Under the pieces are notes generated by a model. It worked only from the letters and a program-made list of their open reading frames with translations. It was not told the DNA's origin and made no database searches. Both the position numbers and the translations under genes were made by a program. From Platycnemis pennipes (Eukaryota; Arthropoda; Insecta; Odonata; Platycnemididae), in NCBI GenBank assembly GCA_933228895.1, contig OW121856.1:18059805-18123804 (forward strand): a stretch of 64,000 nt of DNA, in the 5' to 3' direction. Positions 14,001 to 22,216 of this stretch are shown in pieces. Each line of letters begins with the position of its first letter. The stretch's first letter is position 1.

Positions 14001-16164
14001 TTGTTTCTATCTGAATCACTCCCCAAGTAGCAATGATGATCATCACTGAACACTATCCTGCTATGAACTATGTACTAACAGGGTGTTTTGCATAACTAGT
14101 GATTCAAGGGGAAATGCAATGGTGAATAGGGTGAATATGAGCACAACTTGGGTGTCATCAGGTAGCCACTGACCTTCTTCTAATGCCATCCCTAATACTT
14201 AGTTCTTCTCAAATCCCAAAGATAGTAGCATGTCTCATGTAGTCTGTGGCGGTGACAAGCTCAAGCCTCCTACCCCGGAGTAGTTCATTGAACAGCCATT
14301 AAGGCTTACAACTCATTACTTGGTTACAAAATAGACATGCTTTCAGCTGGTGTAGTTGAAAACATTAGTTAATACAACATTTAAAATATGTTGATAGGCC
14401 TTCAATAGAATGGGAACCCGATGCAGGTTGTCTGGCTCCCATTAACATACTGACTGACTGAGGAGCTACTTACTTACTTAATGGATTTTTTATCTATAGT
14501 CAGCCCTGTGTGAACAGCCAAAAATTATACCTATGCATGTGATGCCCTTGATAATACCTATACGTACAGCAATACCTGTAGGTTTAATACCATAATAATA
14601 ATAATTCAGGAGACTCCAAATGGAGATGAGAAGAAAGGAAAATATTGAGTTCAAGCATGGTTAATACGGAGCCACACATAGATAGCTCACACTAAAGGAC
14701 TCTGCAATCAATTTCAGACGGCAACTTCTAGCTTTAAGGAATCAAAGGAAAGCTCACCACCCATTTCCCTAATGCCTCATTCCCTTCTTTGCAGTATGGC
14801 CATACTACTCTCCAAGTTCCGAATCGATTACTCAAGCCTAAAGATGGTGTACACTGTGGGGGAAACTCCAAAGAAGGATACCGTACAATTCTTTGAGAGC
14901 CTTCTCCAAGGATTCATGGAAGGAGACAGTAATGCAAACCCAAGTAAGAATCTTTTCACCTCTGGCTATTTATCTTAAAAATTAAACAAATCAAATTAGG
15001 CAAATGTGTGAATGGTATTTTTATGTGAATTAAAGTGAGTAGGTACTATATTTTTTTCATTTCTTTCCAGAATGTACTGTGACAGATGCAGAGCTGACTG
15101 CACTGCAATCAAAAACCAACAGACACCTGCGTCTTCGGGAATTACTCCAAGAGAATTCAAGCAAAGCCAATCTCATTGTCATGTGAGTTTTAAACATAAT
15201 TTTGTGGATCACTAAAAATAAGACCAGTTTTTAAGAAAGTCGTACAGATTATGTTATATTTGCGTTTCAATGTGCCATATAAAGATCAGGTCATTTGAAG
15301 ATGATGGAGAGATGTAACGAAATCTTTACCTTTATTGAAAATTTATCTTCTTTTGGTAATTCACAATGTACCATTTCTACCACATCATACCTCGAAACTT
15401 CAACACTTGAAGATTAACATTGCCTCTTTACCCATTCAAAACCCTTTAAAAGTCTCATAACCTTAGGTAGACATCCAAATTTTAGATGTATAGTGATTAA
15501 ACATTTTTTTCTAACTAAAAGTAATAAGGTAGGTAGGTATACCTATAGGTTTAGATTTATGGGGTGCGTCGACAACTATGGTCATTTTGCACCACGCACA
15601 ATCTATACTGCATATCATATAATTACATATTGCATATCTAATAACTCTTACAACAACTAAATAATACCAAAACTCATTCAACATTTTTAGAATTTCTGCA
15701 TCTTCCTTTCTTCCTGCTTTTATATAAAAACCTCCACCATACATTGTCAGAATCTTGTTATTAGAGTATAGACTTCTGGTTAAATTTTGCACTTGCTATT
15801 TACAAATAACATTAAACTCCAGTTTGTTATGGAAGCGGGTAACAAAAATTGGCAGTAATGCAAATTGAAGATTTTTTTTTAAATAAAGGATTCAAGAGAT
15901 AGCAATATCTTGCAATCTAAAATAACAATCATCAATGGAACTCTATGTGAAAATATCTGCTTGCATGTTATCTTCAGATAAGTCATGTTCGCACGCACTG
16001 ATATCATGATGTTCTTTTGTCTCCTAAGGTCCCTCCCAATGCCCAGACGTGGCGTGGTGTCGGCACCGCTTTACATGGCATGGCTAGAGACCTTGACACG
16101 TGGAATGCCACCTTTCCTGTTGGTCAGAGGCAACCAGACATCCGTCCTCACATTCTACTCTTAG
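1853..16164 (+). CDS. NKCC: Na-(K)-Cl cotransporter (SLC12 family), 3' half of gene
   Basis: Nine exons join as 1853-2064, 5989-6230, 9220-9494, 11368-11461, 11640-11749, 12709-12823, 14795-14943, 15071-15182 and 16029-16164. Every border is GT-AG and all phases match (0, 2, 1, 2, 1, 2, 1, 2 out of successive exons). They encode about 480 residues of the cytoplasmic SLC12 C-terminal domain. Landmarks in order are [68 protein letters not shown] and the final [14 protein letters not shown]. The last motif separates NKCC/NCC members from KCC members. Family knowledge: these proteins carry Na, K and Cl together across the plasma membrane and set cell volume and epithelial salt transport. The membrane-spanning exons must lie upstream of base 1. 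The reading frame is intact, so the gene looks functional. Confidence 0.95.
2215..3560 (+). repeat. LINE-A 3' tail, copy 2, split by a hAT element
   Basis: The left part (2215-2429) begins with the motif cacaataggcagaatagcaa, shared with 48,057-48,080. The right part (3430-3560) ends with the gatcttcaccccctgccaca block and gttgttgtag. The two parts become continuous when the 1,000-bp element at 2430-3429 and one 8-bp repeat are removed. Confidence 0.7.
2430..3429. mobile_element. hAT-type DNA element with 8-bp target duplications
   Basis: The ends are inverted: catagctgggcagaaaag at the left and, reading the other strand, catagctgggcaaagttaat at the right. An 8-bp direct repeat, cttatatc, lies on both sides (2422-2429 and 3430-3437), which is the hAT signature. 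The interior has many GTTAA/TTAAC blocks. An open frame at 2712-2990 contains a stretch like the second half of a BED zinc finger ([19 protein letters not shown]), consistent with a fragment of hAT transposase. The element is exactly 1,000 bp and cannot move on its own. Confidence 0.85.
3690..3832 (+). repeat. LINE-A 3' tail, copy 3
   Basis: Shows the same order of blocks as the other copies: tagtgcatgattggccttca, a ccccctagcacataccttca stretch, ggtggctcgtagggtatc and gatgtagctgtag. Diverged and 5' truncated. Confidence 0.6.
4430..4615 (+). repeat. LINE-A 3' tail, copy 4
   Basis: Closest of the intron copies to the tail at 48,100-48,296. It shares agatactaacaatctagttg, catgagaccc, gcttgtttgcatgtc and gtgcatgcttggtgatcttc, then ggtggcttgcaaggtatcg and gtgtagatgtata. 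Confidence 0.75.
5330..5795 (+). repeat. LINE-A 3' tail, copy 5
   Basis: The left part, gagaaattgattgccaaact, and the ttttcctcatacta block match the reading-frame end of LINE-A near 47,995-48,050. The right end has the ttcaccctctgccacacacc block and ggtattttgtagatgtag. A longer but weathered copy. Confidence 0.6.
5989..6230 (+). CDS. NKCC: NKCC exon b
   Basis: The acceptor is gggggcag and the donor gtaagt, phase 0 in and 2 out. It encodes 80 full codons containing [33 protein letters not shown] and ELAAYFNTL. These match the conserved core of the SLC12 C-terminal domain. An antisense open frame over the same bases is a shadow of the GC-rich coding sequence. Confidence 0.95.
6420..6676 (+). 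repeat. possible LINE 3' end with GATGTA tail
   Basis: The stretch ends in agatgtagatgtagatata, the simple-repeat tail used by LINE-A, but the body (ttgacgaagggctgatgttc and onward) does not match the LINE-A tails. It may be a related family. Weak call. Confidence 0.3.
7995..8215 (+). repeat. tRNA-derived SINE, copy 1
   Basis: A tRNA-like head with gttagagtactggcc and the B-box-like ggttcgagttcc (8065-8076) is followed by a body with cattcaggtacagcactc that is shared with the two other SINE copies (8285-8545 and 61,960-62,212). A perfect 17-bp inverted repeat interrupts the head between the A- and B-box regions. Confidence 0.6.
8024..8059. repeat. perfect 17-bp hairpin inside a SINE head
   Basis: Left arm ctggcctcttatcatga (8024-8040), 2-base spacer gt, right arm tcatgataagaggccag (8043-8059). 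The arms are exact complements. Confidence 0.9.
8285..8545 (+). repeat. tRNA-derived SINE, copy 2
   Basis: The A-box-like tggctagagtactgg lies at 8299-8313 and the B-box-like ggtttaactcc at 8334-8344. The body contains attactccgttcgttag, gggcgttaagcc, ttgttaagagcatactaatg and gggtttccctccac. The same blocks appear in the same order in reverse complement at 61,960-62,212. This supports a SINE family with RNA polymerase III promoter elements. Confidence 0.7.
9220..9494 (+). CDS. NKCC: NKCC exon c (conserved core plus variable linker)
   Basis: The acceptor is ctcctgcag and the donor gtgagt, phase 2 in and 1 out. The first 30 or so residues, [20 protein letters not shown], are conserved. The rest is a hydrophilic His/Asp/Ser-rich linker (for example [10 protein letters not shown] and [17 protein letters not shown]) of the kind that varies in length between family members and may carry phosphorylation sites. 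A 214-codon antisense open frame here is a shadow. Confidence 0.93.
9495..11367 (+). other. NKCC intron, no feature recognised
   Basis: AT-rich intron sequence. I searched it for an exon bridging the phase change between exons c and e. The best candidate is the exon at 11368-11461, immediately after this interval. Nothing else was recognised here. Confidence 0.6.
11368..11461 (+). CDS. NKCC: NKCC exon d (small lysine-rich linker exon)
   Basis: This 94-bp exon is needed because exon c ends in phase 1 while the next conserved exon begins in phase 2. The stretch between ttaccag and gtaagt gives exactly that phase change and an open frame, [18 protein letters not shown] followed by [12 protein letters not shown], which leads into [12 protein letters not shown]. 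The sequence is Lys/Asp-rich and poorly conserved, as expected for this linker. The polypyrimidine tract before the acceptor is weak. The call rests on phase, position and composition, not on strong similarity. Confidence 0.78.
11640..11749 (+). CDS. NKCC: NKCC exon e
   Basis: The acceptor is acaacacag and the donor gtaaat, phase 2 in and 1 out. It encodes [18 protein letters not shown] and then [15 protein letters not shown]. The [11 protein letters not shown] motif is a hallmark of NKCC/NCC C-terminal domains. Confidence 0.95.
12310..12369. repeat. 26-bp inverted repeat with 8-base loop
   Basis: The arms are 12310-12335 and 12344-12369; they contain ttccccatataagta and its complement tacttatatgggga. 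Only one base differs between the arms. The right arm leads directly into the transposon-end fragment, so the hairpin may have formed when that element inserted or was copied. Confidence 0.85.
12370..12441 (+). repeat. right-end fragment of the CCCWGWAAACACAAA element
   Basis: Contains gcagcgcttcgacgctgcgc, then gctgctgccgtgcatcagca and gcattttgtgtttacaggg. This nearly matches the right end of the element at 22,217-24,871 (24,812-24,871). No left end was seen nearby, so it is a truncated copy. Confidence 0.7.
12709..12823 (+). CDS. NKCC: NKCC exon f
   Basis: The acceptor is ctttgaag and the donor gtgagt, phase 1 in and 2 out. It encodes [18 protein letters not shown] and then [19 protein letters not shown]. 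This continues directly from the WWLYDDGG motif of the preceding exon, as in other family members. Confidence 0.95.
12883..13116. mobile_element. 234-bp TTAA mini-element (piggyBac-type MITE)
   Basis: TTAA lies on both sides (12879-12882 and 13117-13120). The inverted ends are cacactcaatgctgg at the left and ccagattgagtgtg at the right. Inside are two related palindromes, atgccttgacatcaaggcat and the perfect atgccttgaattcaaggcat. TTAA duplication with short inverted ends is typical of piggyBac-related non-autonomous elements. It lies in an NKCC intron. Confidence 0.75.
13083..13102. repeat. perfect 20-bp palindrome inside the TTAA element
   Basis: The sequence atgccttgaattcaaggcat equals its own reverse complement. 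A second, imperfect version lies about 40 bp upstream (13041-13060). Confidence 0.85.
13255..13335 (+). repeat. tRNA-like SINE head remnant
   Basis: The segment agcttaattggttaaagcac resembles a tRNA D-arm/A-box region and ggtttcgtttcc resembles a B box, about 40 bp apart. It is followed by ordinary intron sequence. Probably a SINE head, not a working tRNA. Confidence 0.4.
13336..14794 (+). other. NKCC intron, nothing recognised
   Basis: AT-rich intron without exon, repeat end or RNA gene that I could recognise. Confidence 0.5.
14795..14943 (+). CDS. NKCC: NKCC exon g
   Basis: The acceptor is ctttgcag and the donor gtaaga, phase 2 in and 1 out. It encodes [19 protein letters not shown] followed by a variable stretch around [20 protein letters not shown]. 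The [10 protein letters not shown] motif is strongly conserved in NKCC proteins. Confidence 0.95.
15071..15182 (+). CDS. NKCC: NKCC exon h
   Basis: The acceptor is ttctttccag and the donor gtgagt, phase 1 in and 2 out. It encodes [20 protein letters not shown] and then [16 protein letters not shown]. This is the conserved penultimate segment that precedes the MSLPMPRRG motif. Confidence 0.95.
15183..16028 (+). other. NKCC last intron with a LINE 3' tail
   Basis: Intron between the last two coding exons. It contains the short minus-strand 3' tail of the RNase H-bearing LINE family at about 15525-15600. Nothing else was recognised. Confidence 0.6.
15525..15600 (-). repeat. 3' tail of RNase H-bearing LINE
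   Basis: The blocks aggtaggtaggtat, ggggtgcgtcgac and ggtcattttgcaccac match 38,034-38,090, the 3' end of the minus-strand LINE inserted at 38,034-39,241. The tail of repeated CCTA units (reading the minus strand) is at the 3' end in both. Confidence 0.7.
16029..16164 (+). CDS. NKCC: NKCC terminal exon with stop codon
   Basis: The acceptor is tgtctcctaag. Completed by the split ATG codon, the exon encodes [20 protein letters not shown], then [15 protein letters not shown] and [10 protein letters not shown], and stops at TAG 16162-16164. The VLTFYS end is at the usual family position, so the C-terminus is complete and unaltered. Confidence 0.96.
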
Positions 16165-17050
16165 AGAAACAGGTGGAATGTGATCCTTTTTGTTTCTAGT
16201 CACTTCTGCTGCATCCCTGAAACAGCAGTCCATCACTAAACACCCATAAGCTTTTGGGTGTCCCTGCGTAAGCGATGGAATGTACAAAAGACAAGTCTCA
16301 GTGAATGGAGAGCGCAAAACATACAGAACTCTCAAAGATGGCTGAATGACTAAGTTGCTCCATTCTAACTAAGCTAACCATTCACTCTGAGCTAAGGAGT
16401 CATCATCGCAAGACATCTCATACCTTAATACCAAGACTTAGGCTGTATGTCAGGAGGATAATGGAAGTCTTCCACTTCTTTTTAAAGATAGGAGGCACTG
16501 ATCGGTGCATGGTATGCCATTTTTGCTCCATGAAGTCACTGGAAGTCTTATGTATGAAGTATACTTGCATAAGATCTCCATTACTGAGGATTTTTAAGGG
16601 CATTCAATGGAGATATTCAATGTACATAGCAAGGATTCTTAATACAACATTTCAAAGAGTAACCCAATGTAGAAATAGCTAGGATTTAGTATTCCAAATT
16701 ATTTACCATTCATTGCATTATTTACCACCACGCAATGGAATTCACGTCTCTACCACCTCTAAGCTAAGCCTTACTCCTTAGATCCTTATTGCACATCAAG
16801 TCAGCTGCCATGCAAAATATACCAAATGCCCGCTAAATCATTACTCATGGAGACAAATTGATGGGTTTTCTCAACACTTCCTTGGCACTCTTGATAGAAT
16901 CTTAAAATCTCATATTAAGAACAGGTGAAAACTGTAATGTTGAACATTTGCTTTATGCTGCAACAGCTCAATGCACAGGTGTCAAATCGTATTATTGTAC
17001 ATATGGTCATAGATTTTCATTTTAATAAAGGTAATTTAAGTTACTAATTT
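16165..17050 (+). other. probable NKCC 3' untranslated region
   Basis: Non-coding sequence after the stop codon, without a recognised repeat. The first canonical AATAAA that I could find is at 17024-17029, which would give a 3' UTR of roughly 0.9 kb. Earlier variant signals cannot be excluded. Confidence 0.5.
17024..17029 (+). terminator. candidate polyadenylation signal AATAAA
   Basis: Canonical hexamer in the context ttttaataaaggtaa, downstream of the NKCC stop codon on the same strand. No transcript evidence is available. Confidence 0.45.
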
Positions 17051-17780
17051 AACTGTACAAAATCATAAATGGTACTACTATTGCCCAAAACTGTTTAAAT
17101 TTTCATGTAATGTCATATTGTGAGCATGAAGTATCAATAAATCAGAGTTTTCTTTTATTATGCCATTAAATTCAGAGCACCATATCAATTTTATCCAAGA
17201 GATACCCATTTCCAAGAAATACCCATTTAAGCCTAAGCCGCTTAAAAAAGGGGAAATTTTGATTTGAGGCAACAAAAGTAGTACAAGGGAACAAGCCCCA
17301 AGTGTTGCAGCAAACTTCAATTGCTGTTGTGCTATATGAAGTCTACATGACAAATATTTTGGTAAAACAATGTTTAACACCGTGCACTTCCTGAACCAGA
17401 GCAGACATCAGATACAACATCCTAGCAGGGTGTCAATCTATAAATGACTGCTACACTATTGCAAAAATCATACTTACAATGATATGATGTCATGTGATAC
17501 ATCTCAATCCTTAGGTACACTAGCAACATCAAATGGTGAGGAAATGAGTTTACTTGGTGCTTACATAGTGTTATTAATTACCATGGCGGAAGGGATATTG
17601 TATTGGCTTTTTATCTCTGTGTAAGGATTGATCAGGGATTGTATCTCCATATTAAGGATTGGGAAAAGGATGGGGAGATAAAAGCTGTAAGGAAGATAAA
17701 CAAGTTAATGCATGGAGAGAATTTTAAAGATGCTGAATGTATGAGCACAGGGATTAATACGATCTAACAGGATGAAGCTC
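17051..17780. other. intergenic, nothing recognised
   Basis: AT-rich sequence between the NKCC 3' end and an RTE LINE. Short open frames only, without domains. Confidence 0.5.
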
Positions 17781-20700
17781 GTGGCAGAGCTTAAAGCTAC
17801 CAAGTGCTTCCACCAGGTTGCGGATGGTGGGTCGACATCTAGATATAGAGGTTAGCTGTGAGATAAGCAAGTTTATTCATTGAATAAGCAGTCGTGGACA
17901 AAAAGTGACAGCGTTTAGAGGTTATATTGGTCTTTCCCTGGGTAAGGTAGGCCTTAAAATGATACAGAACCTCTGAAGAAGCAAAGACTTGGCCGTCAAC
18001 AGTTATCATCACCTGGAGGAGAAGGCAACAGCTCTTCTCCAAATGAGTGAAGGTGGAGACCACAGTGGTTAGTAATGCGACACTCATTTCACTACAGGCA
18101 AGGTAACATTTACTTAAATGGCTGTAGCACTGCAATGTGGAAGGCAAGGGGAAACCATCACATAATTATCACAAGGAGTCGCAGCTACTCCACTCTTTTT
18201 GTTTTTACCAAGACGTGATGGAACCCTCGAGAGTAAAATATTCTGAATGTAAAATAGTCCCCCACTTGGATTTCTGGGTGGGGACTATCCAAGAGAGTAC
18301 ATCAGTCTAGTGTGATACACATTTTAGGGTAGGATAGTGGAACATATGATTACTTCGGACCTGCGGGAGATGGAGAATCTGAAGATGGAAATGCGGAGGA
18401 TGGACCTCGACATATGTATTAGGAATCAATGAAATGAGATGGCCCAAATAAGGAGACTTTTGTAGAGGAAGTTATGGAATTATTCCCTCTGGAACACTGA
18501 ATGGTAATGCTGGAGAAGGCATAATGCTCAGGAAGAGTGCTGGACTGCATGTGAAGAACTTCCTACAGTACTGAGAGAGGATTATAATGCTGAAGATTGA
18601 AACTAAGCCTACAGATACCTCAGTGGTGTAAGTTTAAATGCCTACGTTGAACTAGAAAGATGAAGAAGTGGAAGATGCCTACGAAGATATCACAGAAGTT
18701 ATAAAACAGGTAAGAGGAAAAGAAAATCTAATTATTTTAGGAGACTGGAACGCTGTCATCGGCAAAGGTCAAGATGGAGGAATAACTGGGAAATATGGAT
18801 TGAGAAACCGAAATGAAAGAGGAGAAAGACTGCTGGAGTTCTGCACACAACTTAAGTTAGTGGTTGCCGACACATTGTTTAAAAATCACAACTGAAAAAG
18901 GTACACATGGAAAATGCCAGGGGACAGAGGAAGATTTCAAATAGACTACATTTTAGAGAAGCAAAGGTTCAGGAATCAGGTGAAGGACTGCAAAAGCTAC
19001 CTGGGTGCAGACATCGACAGCGAAGATAATTTAGTGATGATGAAATGCCATATAAAATTCAACAAATTCAAGAAAACAGTAAAGAACATTTAGCAAGTAG
19101 AAAAACTGAAGGAGGTTCAACATAAGCTGGCATTTCAAAAAGCAGTGGGAGACAACATAGAAGAGGACCTGACTGAGAAATCAGTGGAAGAGCAGGGCTT
19201 TGCTGCAAAAGAATCACCATCATTGGTCAACAATCCTTGGATTGGTTTGACGCAGCTTTCCATTCGATTCTTCTATTGGCCTACCTTTCCATTGTGACGT
19301 AATTCTTCTCTTTTACATCCTTCACAAGTTCCATGTATCTCATACGAGGCCTGCCTTTTCCAATCTTCCCATTCACTTTTCCCTCGACGATAGTCTTCAT
19401 CAGGCCATCGTGTCTCAAGATATGGCCGATTAAGTTGTCCCTTCTTCTTTTTAAAGTTGTCAGCAGACTTCTCTTTTCTCCCACTCTTCTTAGGACTTCT
19501 TCGTTACTTACTCTGTCGATCCATTTAATCTTCATCATTCTTCTGTAGCACCACATTTCGAATGCTTCTACCCTTTTATTCTCCACTGCTGTCATCATCC
19601 ATGCCTCACTGACATAGAGAAACATGCTCCAGATGTATGTTCTGATGAACTGTTTCAGTGAACTTTACAAAAGAATAAGGAACGAAATTGGTCACCTAGC
19701 CAGGAAAGCTAGAGAAATGTGAATGAAGAATCTATGCGAAGCTGTACAAAACAGCCTTGCACTTGGGAAGGTGGAAGCTGCCTATAGGATAGTGAGGAAC
19801 CTCTTCAAGGAACAAAGCACAAGATGCAATGCCATAAGTGATAAGAATGGAGAACTTCTGATTGAAAACAACAATAAAGTGACACAATGAAAACAATCTT
19901 AGCACAAAAGTGATCAAAGAGGAAAACGAAGTCAAAAAGGTGATATGGGATGGGATCAATATGGATTGGAATTCAATGCTTAGAATTCAGACAGGAATTG
20001 GAGTGTCCTAAAATGACAAAAGAATTATTCCAAGAAGACCCAGCTGTGAAGAAGAAAGAATAAGGGAAGAAGTGAGACAAGGGTGTGCACTATCTCCCAT
20101 AATTTTTAATGTATACATTGTATACATCAGGAGAGCCATCAATGAAATCAAAGAGAAGTCTTCTGGAGTGAATATCCACAGAGAAAAAATTAACATGCTG
20201 CAATTTGGCGATGACACTTGAAGCTGAGACAATGAGGGATCTGAATAAGATTCTAGTAACTATGGAAGGGACCATGGCGAGATATTAGCTATAGATCAAT
20301 AAGAAGAAGATTAAGATATTGGTGTGCAGTAAGGTAGAAGAGGCCAAAATCAACATTAAGCTAGGGAAGCTAAAACTGGAAGAGGTGAAAGAGTTCTGCT
20401 ACCTAGGAAGCCAAGTAACCAACAATGGATGAAGAAAAAAAGAAATAGTCAGTAGAATAGCTCAAGCAAAGATGCCATTTCTATCAAAAGAAGAATCTAC
20501 TTACATTGGGAAATGCAAGCGTAGAAGTAAGGAAACAATTCATCAGGATGTACGTCTGGAGCATGTTTCTAAACAGCAGTGAGGCATATATGATGAGAGC
20601 AGCGGAGAAGAAAAAGGTGGAAGCATTCAAACTGTAGTGAAGAAACAGAAGAATGAAGAAGATAAAATGGATTGATCAATAGACAAACGAAGGAGTCATA

Positions 20701-20985
20701 CGAAGAGTGGGAGAAAAGAGAAGCTTGCTGAAAACTCTAAGTAGAAGATGGGAAAACCTAACTGGCCACATCTTAAGACACGATGGCCTGATGAAGACAA
20801 TTGTCGAGGGTAAAGTGAATGGGAAGAATGGCAAGGGAAGTTGTTGTATGATATATACGGAACAGGTAGTGAAGGATATGAAAGAGAGGAATTATGTTAG
20901 TAAGAAGAGTTTGTCCAATAGAAGAATTGAGTGGAGGGCTGCATAAAACCAATCCTAGTACTGCTGGCTGATGATGATGATGATT
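17781..20985 (+). mobile_element. decayed RTE-type LINE (copy 2)
   Basis: The 5' part (17,781-18,340) is related to the 5' end of the copy at 34,005-37,414. Endonuclease sequence follows (18,660-19,100: NLIILGDWNAVIGKGQDG, ERGERLLEFCTQLKLVVA), then reverse transcriptase (about 19,950-20,400, with the YMDD-box region degraded) and the C-terminal block (20,700-20,930: GHILRHDGLMKTIVEGKVNG). It ends in tgatgatgatgatgatt. Frameshifts and stops are frequent. A part of the linker is deleted near 19,190, and a second RTE tail is inserted backwards at 19,215-19,655. No clear target duplication was found. Confidence 0.8.
19215..19655 (-). mobile_element. RTE 3' fragment nested in RTE copy 2
   Basis: Minus-strand sequence encodes the RTE C-terminal block (EAFEMWCYRRMMKIKWIDRV, SLLTTLKRRRDNLIGHILRH). 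Its 3' end is at 19,215 (catcattggtcaac on the + strand). The flanks ctttgctgcaaaagaat (left) and ctttacaaaagaat (right) look like an imperfect target duplication within the host RTE. It is 5' truncated, as LINE insertions often are, and better preserved than its host, so it is younger. Confidence 0.75.
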
Positions 20986-22216
20986 GGGTGAAGACTGCCA
21001 CAACAGAAGAAGAGTTTTACATGAAAGAATAAAAAGAAGTCTTATTGAATGGAATGAAAGTGGTAATCAGGACGTACAACTAACTCAAAATTCGCAAAGT
21101 ATCTCAATTGAACCCTCTTAGTGCTAGCCTTCTTCCTGGAGTACTAGCGAGAAATGTGGAGGGTAATATAATAAAATGTACCACCTTAGGAAAAAAAAAT
21201 TTAACTTTTGACCCTGTTAGAATTTTGATTGAGTGCAGCATATGCAGCTACAGTTGTAAAAATTAAATCCTTTATGTTCTTGGGAGATTTCCTGAAGAGT
21301 TTCATTTCTCAATCTATTCTTTCCCACCTCCATACATCTCCTCGGAGTTGACACAATCATTAAAAAATGACCAAAGAACTTGTGTATGTGAAAAATGACA
21401 ACAGATATGGATCTTAATGTGCACCATAAATCCCTTCTTTGGCCCTATCGCACATGCAGTAAGTAAGGAACACAAAAAAAGGGTTGCAAAAACAATTTTT
21501 CCAAAGCTTTAAGTAATATTGCCATGACAATCTTAGTCTTTGAATAGAGGAACAAATTCCAGTGAGATTTGGTGGAAGTTTTCCATTATGGATGAATGAA
21601 AAGATCTTTGTGGACTCCACAGTGTTTTTCTTAATTGATCTGAAGTTGGATATCCTCAATGGAACTTAAGCACTTAAGGAAAGAGTCCAACAGATTATTT
21701 CCTTAAGTGCTATCAAGAGGGAATTTCAACAGTTATGCCTAAAACAGTTATCCTTTGGCAACATTTTATTTTTTTCTCAAGGGTGTGTTCACCTAGAAAT
21801 AAGGCCAGGGGGATGCCAGGTGACCATCATGAATACTCACACTAACAACATACGCAAAAATGCTATATAAATGATGAATTTAGGTATCATGGCTATCACA
21901 AAATACCTCTTTATAAACCACTGTTATAAGATATTTGAAGATCTGTTACATACATCAATGCACATATTGACAAATCACATTAACACCTACAAAGTTTCAC
22001 TAACTAGAGTGCTTTTTGTCTTACTTCATAAGAAACACATTTTTTTTGTATAAGAAATTAATTTTGCCCGATTGGATGCTCTTACACACAAGGAGTACTC
22101 ATATTAACACTAACAAAGGAAAGTCTACTTTTTATTCACAAAAATATCACCTTCAACCCATCGGCTTACAAAGATGGTGATTCGCCAGCCTCATAATTTA
22201 ATTTTTTTTGAGCAAC
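20986..22216. other. intergenic, one hairpin
   Basis: No gene recognised. The only structure noted is a perfect 14-bp inverted repeat at 21,669-21,711. Confidence 0.5.
21669..21711. repeat. perfect 14-bp stem, 15-base loop
   Basis: The arms agcacttaaggaaa (21,669-21,682) and tttccttaagtgct (21,698-21,711) are exact reverse complements. Confidence 0.8.

Noticed and set aside
17781..20985. Host gene related to craniofacial development protein 2
   Set aside because: That label in databases is usually applied to RTE endonuclease sequences; the neighbouring reverse transcriptase and ATG-repeat tail show this is a LINE.
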